In this document: piece by piece, positions 37,167-48,700 of the stretch
Position numbering within the stretch: the stretch's first letter is position 1
How the letters are laid out: each line of letters opens with the position of its first letter
Assembly: GCA_963721305.1 (NCBI GenBank)
Contig: CAVRIR010000003.1
Coordinates: forward strand, 1,054,001-1,118,000
DNA: 64,000 nt
Direction of reading: 5' to 3'
Source of the DNA: DATAES01 sp963721305
GTDB lineage: Bacteria > Actinomycetota > Acidimicrobiia > Acidimicrobiales > JACDCH01
The notes under the pieces: generated by a model
Database searches by the model: none
The model's input: the letters and a program-made list of their open reading frames with translations, nothing else
Told to the model about the DNA's origin: nothing
Program-made: the position numbers and the translations under genes

Positions 37167-38486
37167 ACTGCTCCTATTTCTAGTGGAGCATCGGACGTTA
37201 CGGAGGAGTTGTCCCGGCTGGCTGATGCGTCGAAGACTACCTGATCGTGCCACCAGAGCCTCTCAAAGAAGGCGCGTCCCATCTCGAGACCGGCCTGATC
37301 CTCTCCTCGTTGCAGACTCGTGGTAAGAATTTCGGATACGGTGCGTTGCCCATCTATCGCATCGAACAAACGCTTCTCTGCACGATGCACGACCATAAAG
37401 AGATCCTTGTAGGAGTGAGTTTGATTTATCAGAACTGCATCCGCACCGCGAGGCAGCCGCTCTTGAACGCAGATCGTCTCCGACATGCGGATAGGCACAT
37501 ACTGGAGCCAGACATTCTCCGTGAAGTTTATTGGGAGGACGCCGGTCGATTGATCGTCGCGATACACAATCGCGCTATGGCGAACCATTGTGCCGCGAAA
37601 GAGTTCCGCGGTGGCGTATTGCTCCGTCGAGGGAAGATTGGCCATCCGGGTGGCCTGCGGAATATGCGCCATCAGCCCACAGCGCGGCGAGTAGGGCGCC
37701 TGCTTTATCCATCTGCCGAATTTCATTCCTCCGTGCTGGATGAAATCGAAGAACTGCGGAACGGAGTATGCACGGTCTTGTGGATGGAGAAGCGCATCGG
37801 CGAGCGCAGTCTCCTCCTGAAAGTCTGGAGCCTGGCGTAACAGGTTTTCCAACGGATGTCCTGCGGGCAACATCCGAAGCGCAGCAATGAGATCGCGGAT
37901 GCCTTCGTCCGTCGCACGGATGCCGATCCGTCTGCAGAACTCCTGCAACATATAGATACCGGTCCGGCCGTACGGCGCATAGACCATCAAGTGCATTGCA
38001 CCGTCATGCTTAAGGACGCTGCGCAGAGCTGCCAGGCCAGCATCGGGATCCTCGAGGTGATGAAGAACTCCGGTGCAGACAATCTGATCGAAGGTCTTTC
38101 CCAGGTCTCTCACGCGATCGATAGGAAGCTGGAACACGTGGAGGTTCGCCTAAGTTGTATTTGCGTTTGAGCTCTTCGGTGCATCGCACGCTCGTCGCGC
38201 TAATGTCGACACCGATAACCTGAGCCTCAGGCCAGCGCAGCGCATGCTTTGCCGCCTGCGACGTTCCGCAGCCCGCGACGAGGATGGAATGATCTTCCCG
38301 ATAAGCTCTGTTGGGCCAAAAGAGATGATAATCCGCGCGTCGCCGGGCAGGATCTCGCCAGCTCTGCCGATATCTATCAAGGCTATCGACTGGTGGCGGA
38401 TAAGGATAGCGGTCGTAGAAATCCCGCACTTCTTCTGCTACATCGAACGGTGGCGCGGGATATTCGGCAGATTGGCTCATAGTCAT
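37163..38486 (-). CDS. Class I SAM-dependent methyltransferase with C-terminal extension (one frameshift)
   Basis: Protein of about 441 residues. The N-terminal part has FDVAEEVRDFYDRYPYPPPV and then motif I, ILVAGCGTSQAAKHALRWPE, with VIGVDIS. Near 38155 a base is lost; homology continues VFQLPIDRVRDLGKTFDQIV and CTGVLHHLEDPDAGLAALRS. The C-terminal 150 residues are not catalytic and include EKRLFDAIDGQRTVSEILTT, which resembles a small winged-helix or PqqD-like module. The substrate is unknown. It is coupled to the downstream channel-like gene by a 4-base overlap. Confidence 0.8.
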
Positions 38487-38609
38487 TGCTGCGTCGTAAC
38501 GAGATTACGGCGCTATCTAAGTATCTGCGGATGAGCTTGCTTCGAATAATCATTGTAAGCACCATGGAAGAGGAGGTCTCTCGACCTCCCCTTCGACAGG
38601 TTAGTTAGT

Positions 38610-40218
38610 TCATTTGGCGACTAACGCGGGCTTTTCTCTAGTCTTATCGGCTCCATCGGCTCCAGCTTGAGCGGCTGCCTTCGCTTTCTGTGCGGCGTAT
38701 GCGGCCTGCTTGGCCCCAACGACTGCATCACGGTGTCGAGGTTGAATGAGGCCGCCTTCTGACGCGGCGGATATTTGACGAAGTTCTCGATTTGGGCGCC
38801 AACGACTGCCTGAGCCATGGTAAAGCTGCGGGACGTGATCGACCATCCAATCGAGGTAGGTGTTGGAGTTGAAATCGGCGCGTTCGAACGGATCGCGACG
38901 CAGGTTGAAGATATGCGGAAGCCGCAGCTTCACCAAAGGCTCTGCCCATGCTCGTCATGTCGTCGCGCGCTGCACCTCAAATATCATCTTGTAGTCGCCC
39001 ACTCGAACCGCCATGACGCCGCCGTCATCGCTGACGTAGAAGAAGGAATCTCTGGGGCTCTCCTTCACCTCGCCGGTGAGATAGGGCAGCATGTTGATCC
39101 CGTCGATACAGACGTTGAAGGTCTTGTCTCCGGCCTTGTAGCCGTCGAGGAGCTTCTCGCTTACGTCCGGCTCGCCCGCCGCGGCCAGCAAGGTCGGCAG
39201 CATGTCCTGGTGGCAGACGATGCCGTTCAGCACCGAACCCGCCTTGATCTTGCCGGGCCAGCGCAAGAACGCCGGAACACGCCAGGCGCCTTCCCAGTTC
39301 GTGTCCTTCTGGCCGCGGAACGGTGTATTGGCGCCATCGGGCCAGGTGTCGTTCTCCGGGCCGTTGTCAGTGGAATACATGACGATGGTGTTATCGGCGA
39401 TGCCCAGCTCGTCGAGCTTGTCGAGCATCATGCCGATTTGCTCGTCGTGGGTGACCATCCGATCGCTGTAGTCGTCCTGCCCGCTCTTTCCGCGGTTCTT
39501 GTCGGCGAGGTGGGTTCTGAAGTGCATCGCGGTCGAGTTGTACCAGAGAAAGAAGGGCTGATCCGCTTTCGCCTGCTTCTCCATCCAGTCGAGAGCGGCC
39601 GATGTGATCTCTTCATCGATGGTCTCCATGCGCTTCTTGGTGAGCGGGCCGGTGTCTTTAATCGTCTGCTTTCCCACTCGGACCAAAGCGTGGATCGTCC
39701 GGCTCTGTACTGTCGGTGTCAGTGGCCTTGCAGTGAAGGACGCCGCGCGGTCCGAACATCTCCTTGAACTTCGGGTCTTTGGGATAGTCGGGCAGTTCCG
39801 GCTCTTCTTCGGCGTTCAGGTGATAGAGATTGCCGAAGAATTCGTCGAATCCGTGGACGGTGGGCAGGAACTCATTCTTGTCGCCGAGGTGGTTCTTGCC
39901 GAACTGACCGGTGGCGTAGCCGAGCGGCTTGAGCAGTTCGGCGATGGTGGGATCTTCCGGCTGAAGTCCGAGATCGGCGCCGGGCATGCCAACTTTGGTC
40001 AGGCCGGTGCGGAGCGGGTTTTGGCCAGAGATGAAGGCCGCGCGTCCAGCGGTGCAGCTTTGCTGGCCGTAGTAGTCGGTGAAGGAGACACCTTCGTTGG
40101 CGACGCGGTCGATGTTCGGCGTTCGATAGCCCATCATGCCACGGCTGAAGTGGCTGATGTTCCAAATGCCAATGTCGTCGCCCCAGAGGATCAGGATGTT
40201 TGGTTTCTTTGCAGCCAT
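38610..40218 (-). CDS. Arylsulfatase, Cys-type (several frameshifts)
   Basis: Sulfatase of about 535 residues. The N-terminus KPNILILWGDDIGIWNISHF supplies the metal Asp pair. The formylglycine motif is SCTAGRAAFISGQNPLRTGL (CxAxR), so it needs an FGE, and one is encoded at 23.8 kb. Other blocks are YATGQFGKNHLGDKNEFLPT, MVTHDEQIGMMLDKLDELGI, IVMYSTDNGPENDTWPDGAN, VKLRLPHIFNLRRDPFERAD and YLDWMVDHVPQLY. Frame changes lie near 39670, 38945, 38820 and 38720. No signal peptide is seen, so it may be cytosolic. The tail is Ala/Lys-rich. Confidence 0.8.
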
Positions 40219-40325
40219 GACTGGATTCCTTCCTTAAGTCGGTTGATTCTGTTGAAATTGCCAGCTCGTGTCGAAGGAGCTCGCACAAAGGCCAATGCTC
40301 CACTGAACTTTTACATCGTTGTCTT

Positions 40326-40748
40326 TCAGCTATCTCCGGTTGCTCGTTCCTTCACTACGCGCTCACGTTCACGCCGCACGATTCGATTGATAGGCCCGCG
40401 AATCAGCAAGTACGGCACAATGGCCAGAATGATTGCGACCAATATCGCCTCGACCAGGATAGACTCACCACCGATGCTCGATCAGCTGGTAGACGATGTC
40501 GATCAGAATCGCGAGGATGAACACCTTCCCAATCGATTTCCAACCGTCCTTCAGCATCGCCTCGCGTTCTCCGTGATCGGTGAGAGCACCCCAGAAATAG
40601 GGCGGCTGTCACCCTGGCGGCGTCTTTCAGCCCCTCGCGAACTCGCAAAAAAAATCGCCATCGCGGGTTGCATCACGAGACGGAACTTCATCGGACCTGT
40701 TACTCGAGCGATCAAGCTCTCCCAGACGCGAAAAAACATGTGCTCCAT
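40326..40748 (-). CDS. Hypothetical membrane protein (frameshifted)
   Basis: Reading across minus frames gives a protein of about 140 residues: FFRVWESLIARVTGPMKFRL and LVMQPAMAIFFA, then VREGLKDA, PYFWGALTDHGEREAMLKDG, WKSIGKVFILAILIDIVYQL, and LVAIILAIVPYLLIRGPINR to a TGA at 40326-40328. Indels occur near 40625, 40605 and 40460. I recall similar small membrane proteins in many bacteria, all without known function. It lies just upstream of the sulfatase on the same strand. Confidence 0.6.
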
Positions 40749-40772
40749 AGCTGGTCTTCTCCTATCCAGTCG

Positions 40773-41127
40773 TTATCGGGAAGGTGGGATGGGTGCCTGC
40801 TGCCACGGCCAACGGCCTTCCATCTCCACCGCCAGCGACCAGCTCAAAAAAGTGCGAGTCAGGATGATTGCGGCCAGGACCCGATGTTCAAAGGGTAGGC
40901 GCCAAAGTTACTGTGCGGATTACATCTGCCGCGACAAGGAACTCCAAACCCAGCGACAGTGTCCTGCCCAGTAGAAGCTTGTATCTCTGGTAGGGATCTT
41001 TGGCGTGCCGGCCGGTATGCAGCAGATATCGGACCGACGCCCAGAAAAAGACACCCACGATGAGAGCGACGGCCATCAGCTCTATGGCCGAAGCTCCGCC
41101 GTCTATCAAAGTGCGAAGATTATTCAT
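40773..41127 (-). CDS. DUF1622 membrane protein (one frameshift)
   Basis: Small membrane protein of about 117 residues from ATG 41127. The DUF1622 pattern is IELMAVALIVGVFFWASVRY, then YKLLLGRTLSLGLEFLVAAD and VIRTVTLAPT. After a base loss near 40890 the other frame continues FEHRVLAAIILTRTFLSWSL and AVEMEGRWPW, the expected ending. The function is unknown. It precedes the 140-residue membrane protein by 24 bases, so the two and the sulfatase probably form one transcript. Confidence 0.72.
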
Positions 41128-41533
41128 GCTCCCGGTTCTCTTCCCATGTTGACGCTGTGTATTGCTGAGTAATGCAACCGCTTTTTTAAGAGACACGACA
41201 GAGAGAACAACGCAATGCTGAGAAACGAATGTTTTCCAAAGTCGACCTCGCGAGCGAGGCTGTCTTTCGCGGGTTTTAGTTCACTACGACCACGTTGATC
41301 GCGGTACTGTCAACTGCGACAGACTCTGCGGTGCGAGCAGAGGGAGCAGATCGAAGACGCCGCAGGGGTTCGTCTCCAACGCTCCGCACTACGTCGTAAT
41401 AAGGTCCCAGGGATTTCGTGAGAGCCGCCTGGATCAACTATGGTCAAGACCCAATTGCAGTTGGCCCTCAGTCGATCGGAAGCAACTCCGGAATCGCGGG
41501 GAATGACCCCGTCGCTGGTTTGGCCATCGAAAT
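41128..41533. other. Gene-free stretch
   Basis: These 406 bases separate the DUF1622 gene from the end of the MltF-like gene. Short open frames here show no motif. A small CCTCG/CGAGG hairpin lies near 41249. It may hold the DUF1622 promoter. Confidence 0.3.
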
Positions 41534-43026
41534 TCAATGCGCGCGCGACGTCTCAGCTTGCCGCTGAGCCCGGATCTCTTCTTGTGCCAGTTTGTAGGCG
41601 ACATAGTATTTGTAAATATTTGCCACGTAGATGACTGTCTCTTGTCCGATCTCTTTAGCCGCAACCAGTTTACCGCATTTTTGCCAACGGGATCAGAATA
41701 GAGTCCATCCCGGTTGCCTCCTTGCGCAGCTTCTCGATCCGGTTAGGCCCGGCGTTATAGTTGGCGAACACGAACAGGGTCTTGTTCAGAGGATCGATCT
41801 TCGGGTCATTGAAATAGGTGTCCTGGATACTTCGCATCATCTTGGCGCCGGCATGAATATTGTTGTCAGCCGTCCCAACGTTCGAAATGTTGATGGGCGA
41901 AGCCGCAGCATCCTGGGATTACCTGCATGATGCCTACTGCGCCGCTCGGGTTTCTTCTGCTCTGGTCCAATAGCGATTCCTGATAGCCCTGCGCAGCCAG
42001 CATCAAATCGTCGAAGCCATACTCTCCTGCGTACTTTTGGAAAGTCGCGACGAGCGTCTGAAACTTCTTCATCTCCTCCGCAGACGTCGAATTAGTCACC
42101 CACTTGTGCTTTGCAGGATGCCGTCGAAGCAACGTATTGCCGAAGGAAGTTCAGCGCATGCAATTCGACAAATTCGTCAACCAGCTCCTTAAGTCCGGGT
42201 TGTTCTTGCGCATGACCCAGGCGAGTTGTGCTCCACTCGCAATTACGAGTTCGGGTCGACTGAGATTGTTAGCACCTACAACCAAAGGGCGGCGCGTTGT
42301 TTGGTTGTCACGGTTCCGGGAGTAAACCTGCGTTCACCATCTGTACTAGGTCGTCGTCCGTCAAATTCTTGTCAGCGGCCTTGATTACGATCGCCCGTTT
42401 GCCGGCCTTTACGAGCTCCGCATTCGCCTTTTGCAGGTTTTGGTAATAGGTGGTCAGCGGATTGGCATAGACCTCTTTGCCGCCGAGGTCTGCAAGGCTG
42501 GCGGCGGGGCCGAAGCTCGATCCAGTTACAACAATTTGGCTCACGTTGTCTTCTATCGGTGTGGAGAACGCCACTCGCTTTTCGCGGTCGGGCGTCACGA
42601 CCACTCCATATGCAATCACATCCCCCAACCCCTGCGACAACGCCGCTTCAAGTTGGTCCATTCGAACGGGGAGAAATGTGACGGTCACTGGCAGCTTGCC
42701 TGTCTTCAGCTTCTGATTGGCAAACTTCTGAAACTCCTGCAATGCCTCGTACATCACCCCTCTGGGCTGCCCCTTATCGTAAAAAAATGAGATGGGGCTT
42801 TGGATGACGAGTGCTCGAATGTTGCGCCGCTTCCCATATCGTCGAGGTCACCCGTGTCTCGCTCGAAGCTCACTGGTAGAGTGAGGCTGTTTGAAGGCGC
42901 GGCCGGTTCGTCACGGAGAAACGGTTTAGCAACCGTGGTGGGTGCCTTTGCGTGATTCGTATCGACTTCCGGTGTAGTTTGCTTGTTGCACGCGATCAAA
43001 AGAAGAAGAGCAGATAGCGGAAGCAC
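41534..43026 (-). CDS. MltF-like lytic transglycosylase lipoprotein (several frameshifts)
   Basis: Predicted lipoprotein starting at GTG 43026: LPLSALLLLIACNKQTTPEV with lipobox cysteine. A periplasmic solute-binding (SBP_bac_3) domain follows: PVTVTFLPVRMDQLEAALSQ, GLGDVIAYGVVVTPDREKRV and AFSTPIEDNVSQIVVTGSSF. The SLT domain has the sequence FDDLMLAAQGYQESLLDQSR, with the catalytic Glu in QES, and GAVGIMQVIPG, and ends NKTLFVFANYNAGPNRIEKL and IYVANIYKYYVAYKLAQEEI. At least four frame changes are needed, near 42755, 42300, 41890 and 41680. It should cleave peptidoglycan. Confidence 0.7.
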
Positions 43027-43615
43027 GATCGCGAGAATCTGACCGCTTGGCCGATAAGGCTATAGCGACATTGCTCAGTAATCTTCGAGCCTATCAATCA
43101 CAGGCAGGCCTGCCAAATTCGTAGTGCAACGCAGCTTGCTAATCTACCGGAGCGCCAATGTGGTCTGTTCTGTCTGCAATCCGAGATGTCGGCGCGGCAT
43201 GCCCAATCCCAACGGCTGGGCTGCCCTTATGTCGTTGCACCGATACGATCCTTAGCCGTCGGCATGGGGCGAGATACTGGCAAAACTACGAGAGGCGCCG
43301 AACATTTCCCAGGGCGGTCGGATCGCTCATGGCGTACACGGGTGTTCAACGACCTATTTCCCCGACAGGAAAATTCACAAACAATTCGTTTTCTCTTACT
43401 TTGAGGCCTATGATTTTCATTCCAGGAAAAGGGTCAATTGTAGTGTCCCCGCAGGGTAATCGGCCGCCTCGGTATTTCGGATCTCCCCTGAAACAATCAA
43501 CATCCTTCTTCGCCAACTTTTCGAGTGATAGCGATCAGGCCGGACTCGGTCGGTACTCATTCGATCGCGGACCATCTTCGCAGCGGGTTCCCCGTACTCC
43601 GAAAGGAAATCGAAA
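43027..43615. other. Long stretch without recognised gene
   Basis: These 589 bases lie between the divergent MltF-like and carbonic anhydrase genes. Open frames on the plus strand have no family motif and a composition unlike the neighbouring genes. The region probably contains two promoters; a possible decayed gene cannot be excluded. Confidence 0.3.
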
Positions 43616-44379
43616 ATGAAGCGTATAAGCAGGCTGCTAATAGCTGCCCTTGCGATGTGTCTTGTCCGTTGTGTCCCCGCAACCGCCCAACGATGAATTC
43701 ACCTACAACGGCGATACGGGCCCAGGCTTTTGGTCGAGTCTCGAAGAGGACTTTTCTGCTTGCGCCGCATCGCCGGCGGGACACCAGTCTCCTATCGATA
43801 TCGATGTTGTGTTTGAAGACCCGCGGCTCGACCCTCTGAAGCTCCTCCTGAGTGAGATGCCATTTACCTTGATCAACAACGGTCATACGATCATGGCCAC
43901 ACCGAAGTCTGGGGGAACACTGCTCCTCGATGGCGACCTCTACACTCTCGGCCAGTTTCATTTCCACACGCTCTCCGAACATGCAGTAGAGGGAAAACGC
44001 GGAGTGATGGAGTTTCACGCCGTTTTCACCGATGCAAACGGCAACAACGCGGTCGTTGGAATGTTGTATAAGATCGGCAGGCCAAACCTGTTCCTGGGTA
44101 AGTTGATCTCCACCGGCTTGCCGAGACTTACCACATCCCCACCGGTAACAGTCGATAGACTCGATTTCGAAGAGGCCTTTACCGACACGCATCGGTATTA
44201 CACGTATGCAGGATCGCTTACTACACCACCATGCTACCGAGTCGGTGAAATGGATTGTCCTGAAGCAGTGGGCTGAGTTGTCGCCAGAGCAGTTCGAAGC
44301 GTTTCAAGCGATTCTCGGCAACGATTTCCGTCCGCTTCAACCGCGCAACCGGCGCGTGGTACGTGCCACGCTAAGGTAA
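43616..44379 (+). CDS. Alpha-type carbonic anhydrase, exported (two frameshifts)
   Basis: Zinc enzyme that hydrates CO2. The ATG at 43616, with GGA upstream, gives a signal peptide, KRISRLLIAALAMCLVRCVP and ATAQ. A frame change near 43695 leads into DEFTYNGDTGPGFW and SPAGHQSPIDIDVV. Zinc ligands lie in LGQFHFHTLSEHAVEGKRG and MEFHAVFTD; the family ending YAGSLTTPPC shifts frame near 44234 and continues ESVKWIVLKQWAELSPEQFE to TAA 44377-44379. The length, about 253 residues, suits a periplasmic alpha-CA. Confidence 0.85.
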
Positions 44380-44406
44380 GCACGCGTCAAAACCTGCCCA
44401 CCAGGC

Positions 44407-44907
44407 TTAGTTCACAAGATATTCGACCGGATCGGCGGCATTACCGGCCTGATCCGCGGCTTGCCCCGGGAGGATACCGAAGCAATCGAGGAACTGAACG
44501 GTGCGCCCCGCTGCACCGGAAAACTCAAACCTGCATTGGTGAAAGCGACAGGATTCGAAGATGACGGGAGATCCGCTATAGAGTAGCGTGCAATTCCGAA
44601 AGCCACAGTCAGAGAAGTGTTTATTATCGGCCGGCACCATCTCGCCGTCGAAATCATGCTTGGAGACAAGCAGTAGCTGGGTCGTTGGTGGGCGCTCTGC
44701 TCGTTCCGCTGTCAGCGTGAGAGCGTCAGGATCGACAGATTCGGGGTAACTGAGCAAAGCCTCGCTATTGGCGAGCAATTGCCGGGACTGCACAATGGCC
44801 TTCATCGAACGCTCAAGGCACCGTGTTACGTTGTCGCGTAGATCGCAGCTGATCCTGATTCTCAGTTCCGAGCGCCTAAGCAACAGATCAACAGATTGTT
44901 CGATCAT
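44407..44907 (-). CDS. Hypothetical protein with pentapeptide-like C-terminus
   Basis: Soluble protein of 166 residues from ATG 44907. The N-terminal half is helical (MIEQSVDLLLRRSELRIRIS, ERSMKAIVQSRQLLANSEAL). The C-terminal half has short Phe/Cys-spaced units, FSDCGFRNCTLLYSG, VIFESCRFHQCRFEFSG and VQFLDCFGILPG, resembling a small right-handed beta-helix. I do not recognise the family. It lies between the carbonic anhydrase and a two-component regulator and is convergent with the former. Confidence 0.5.
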   Translation of the reverse strand: MIEQSVDLLLRRSELRIRISCDLRDNVTRCLERSMKAIVQSRQLLANSEALLSYPESVDPDALTLTAERAERPPTTQLLLVSKHDFDGEMVPADNKHFSDCGFRNCTLLYSGSPVIFESCRFHQCRFEFSGAAGRTVQFLDCFGILPGQAADQAGNAADPVEYLVN

Positions 44908-45066
44908 AGTGCACCTCGGTTTTCAGACATTGACTGGTTGGTCGTTCTGAGTTGCGGTCGAGGGCTTGCAATTGCTGTGTTAGACGCTAGACCGGCGGAA
45001 ACGATAAGGGCGGGTTTTCGTGGGAGTTGCTGTTGTCGAAAGTTCTGCAATCGCAGATGTTACAGC

Positions 45067-45714
45067 CTAGGCAATGATTCCGTGTATCAACGCGTACCGG
45101 GTGAGTTCGGCGGTCGTTCGCAGGCCGAGCTGATCCATTACGGAACTTCGGTGGAACTCAACTGTTTTGGCGGATATGTTCAGTGCGGACGCAATTTCCT
45201 TGGTAGTTCTTCCTTCAGCCACGAGTTGCAGCACCTCGCGCTGCCGGCCTGTGAGCCGCGCGCCGAACATCTCGGCTGGATTCGACCGCCGCACCTTCGG
45301 AACGGATTCACCGTCCGATCCTGATGCGACCAATGGAGTTACATAGTAGCGCCCCAACAGAGCGAGCCGCACTGCCTGCAGAAGCTCAGACGACGCTGAT
45401 TGTTTCGCCACATAGCCCACCGCGCCCGCATCAAATGCCGCACGGACGTACTCGGAACCCAATTGCTGTGTGACAAATACGACCTTGGCCGTGCATTCGG
45501 CCGCCTGAAGCTGGCGGCAAGCCTCAATGCCATTGAGTTCCGGCATGGAGATATCCAAAACAATGACATCGGGCTTTAGCCGGTTGGCCTTTTCAATCAG
45601 CTCTCGACCATCCTTCGCGGTCCCGGCGATCTCATAATTCTTCTCGAGAATGGCGCAGATCGCCTCCGAAACCAGGACGTGATCGTCTGCCAGCAGGATG
45701 CGCTTCATGGTCAC
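45067..45714 (-). CDS. NarL/FixJ (LuxR-type) response regulator
   Basis: Regulator of 215 residues coupled to the upstream hybrid kinase (ATGA overlap at 45711-45714). The receiver has KRILLADDHVLVSEAICAIL, phospho-Asp in PDVIVLDISMPELNGIEACR and Lys in GAVGYVAKQSASSELL. The DNA-binding domain is LTGRQREVLQLVAEGRTTKE and IASALNISAKTVEFHRSSVM. It is the evident partner of the CheB-CheR-PAS kinase. Targets are unknown. Confidence 0.9.
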   Translation of the reverse strand: MTMKRILLADDHVLVSEAICAILEKNYEIAGTAKDGRELIEKANRLKPDVIVLDISMPELNGIEACRQLQAAECTAKVVFVTQQLGSEYVRAAFDAGAVGYVAKQSASSELLQAVRLALLGRYYVTPLVASGSDGESVPKVRRSNPAEMFGARLTGRQREVLQLVAEGRTTKEIASALNISAKTVEFHRSSVMDQLGLRTTAELTRYALIHGIIA

Positions 45715-48700
45715 TCCAGCGGAATCTTCACGGTAATCGCTGTACCATTGCCGAGCTCAGAATCGATCTCAAAGCTGCCACCGGCAATTCTGGCGCGTTC
45801 CTGCATGCTGATCATGCCAAGGCCGGATTGCCCCTCGACGGCATCCGCATCGAACCCCACGCCAGAGTCCACTACCTTGAGCACCAGCGAGTGGTCCACA
45901 TTCTGGAGCGTGACCTTTACGTGGGTTCTTCCCGCATGCTTGGCGACGTTGCGAAGAGCCTCCTGCGTGATTCGGTAGATTGCCGTAGCCGCTTCATCGG
46001 GGACTTGCTTCGGCAATCCGCGCGAAGAGAAGCTGGCCGGCATTCCTTCGCGGCGATCGAACTCCTCCACCAGGCTGCGCAACGCCGCCGCCAGACCAAG
46101 GTCTTTCAGCATTCTCGGATGGAGACGATGTGAGATCTGGCGAACGTCCGTGTTGAGGCCCTGGAGCTCGCTTCTGGCCGTCACCAGTTTCTTCGAGCAA
46201 TCGTCAGATGTGGAGGTTACGCTTGCGTCCGACAGCAGCATCTCCAGCAAACTCAGCCGCTGGCTTACATCGTCGTGCAACTCGCGTGCGACGCGCTGGC
46301 GTTCCTCCTCCTGCACCTGAAAGAGATGGCTCGTCAGGCCGCGCAGCTGCCCTTTTGTGCGGTTCAGCGTAGAGGTGGCGTTTTCGATCTCTGTCTCCAG
46401 CGCCTTGTTCTGCCTTGAGATCAGTCGTTCCGCTTCGCGGCGAAGTGTGATGTCCTCCATCATCAGCAAAAGCACACGGTCGCCGTCTGTGGAGAGAATC
46501 TGTCCCTGGATCAGCAGCGTCAACTTTTGCGCCGTCGACGATTCATGTTCAAACTCGAGAGTGGTTTCCGGATGGGCCAGCAGCTTCTGAAGCTTCTCAC
46601 GCATCGAGTTTAATTCCCCACAGCAGGTGCACAAGCTCCGGCAACGACCGGCCATCCAGCTCCTTGGCGTTCAGTTGCGAAAGCTCGCGGAAGGCGGTGT
46701 TGGCCGTCCGTATCGCGAACTCCTCGTCGAGCACAATGATGGGCACAGGTACAGCTTCGACGACCGTGCTGGTGAAGTGATGCGCATCGATCAGATGTTG
46801 CTGGCTGCTGCGCAGCTGGTCGATATCAAGAAGGACGACGACGAGGCCTTCGATCTTGTTGTCGGAGGTGCGGTAAGGACGAACGCGCAAAAGGTACCAG
46901 CGGCCTTCGCGGTCCTGCACTTCGAGCTCCCGCGTTCCGAGTGTCTCCAGCACATCATGCAGGATCGGTTCGATGTCGTCGATGCTCGAGCAGTTGGAGC
47001 CGTATTTCGCTGATGGATCGGCCGATGTCCGCCGGGCGGACGCTCAGGAGACGCTGCATGGCGGCGTGAATTGCCGGATGTGAAGGTCGCTGGTAGCATC
47101 AGCAACGGAATGTTGACGCTGTTGAGCAGATTCGTCAGATCGTTGCCGGTCTGGGTGAGAACGTTGTTGCGCTGCTGCAGCTCTTCGTTGACGGTCTGCA
47201 ACTCCTCGTTAGCAGACTGCAGCTCTTCCTTGGTCGTCTCTAGTTCTTCGTTCGTGCTCTGCAGCTCTTCATTGGCCGACTGGATCTCCTCATTCGCCGA
47301 GACCAGTTCCTGGTTGCGGGCGTCGCGCTCCTCGACCAGCGATTGCAGATGGAAACGAGTGGAGCTCAGGTCCTGTCGAAGCTGTGCAACCAGGCGGTCC
47401 TTCTCATCGACCGTAAGATTTGATGTGCCCCCTTGGTCGATCGCCCTGGGCTGCTCGTCCCCATTGATCGCCTGGAAGAGAACGAGAAAGCACCGAGGGC
47501 GCGCCGCAGCGCTAGTGATGGGCAGAACATCGATCTGAATGTTCTGCTCGCCCTCCTCTTCATCAATAAGGCTCGCCACAGCGATCGCCGGAACGTTCTC
47601 GCGTATTGCTCGTTGCACGGCACTTCGCGCTTCGCCGGCAATTCCTTCCTTAACACGCGTAACAGGTTCCAACTGACACCACCGGGCGAGAGTTCCACGT
47701 ACGGCCCGGTCTGGCCGCGCGACTGCAATACATTCAATCGTTCATCAACAATCAGCCCGGGTGGCCCGAAACGCGCCAGAACAATCCGGTCGGCAGCGCG
47801 TTGCAGCTCGAGCTCAGGCCAGAAGTTGTTCTCCACCTGAAGGCCCATGTTCGCCGGGCGCGAGAGCCCCTGCGACTGGTTCAGCGCATAGTTGCGCGGC
47901 AGGTCGTAAATGTGAGGCAGACTCGCGCCCGTCTTCATGTAGATCTTGTGCTTGCGATCTACCGTGCTGAACAGGTCGCTGTAGTCCCTGAGCCCCTCCG
48001 ACATGCCCAGCAGCATGTAGCCGCCGGACTCCAGAGCATAGTGGAAGGTGATCATCACCTGGCGCTGCAGTACCTGGTTGAAGTAGATCATCACGTTCCT
48101 GCAACTCAGGATGTCAATATGCGAGAACGGCGGATCATTGCACAGGTTTTGCCGCGCAAAGATGCAGGCATCCCGCACGCGTTTGGAGACCTGATATCCG
48201 CGATCGACCTTCACAAAGAAACGGCGCAGCCGTTCGGGCGAGATCTCATCGGCAAGTGACTCCGGATACACGGCTAACCGCGCGGCCTCGATCGATTGAT
48301 CGCTCGCGTCCGTTCCAAAGATCTGAACCGGAACGTCGAGGTTTCTCGACGAGAGATATTCGATGAGCATGATCGCCAGCGAATACGTCTCTTCACCGGA
48401 AGAGCAACCGGCGCACCATACGCGAATGGGCTTGTCCGGCTGCCGATCCTGCAGCAAGACCGGCAACACGTTCTCGCGCAACGATTCCCAGAAACCGGGA
48501 TCGCGGAAGAAGCGTGTCACATTGATCAGCAGATCCTCGCCCAGTATTCGCAACTCGTCAGGACGAATCTGCAGAAACTTGTAGTACTCGGCGAGGCTAT
48601 CTTTGCGAAGCAATATCAGACGCCGAGCCAGGCGTCGGCGCAGCGTCTCCGGCTTGTACTGCCGCAGTTCCAGTCCCGAAACCGTACGCAGCAATTGGAG

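Noticed and set aside
43158..43619. 150-codon plus-strand frame upstream of the carbonic anhydrase
   Set aside because: No motif, no convincing ribosome site, and it overlaps the carbonic anhydrase start in another frame.
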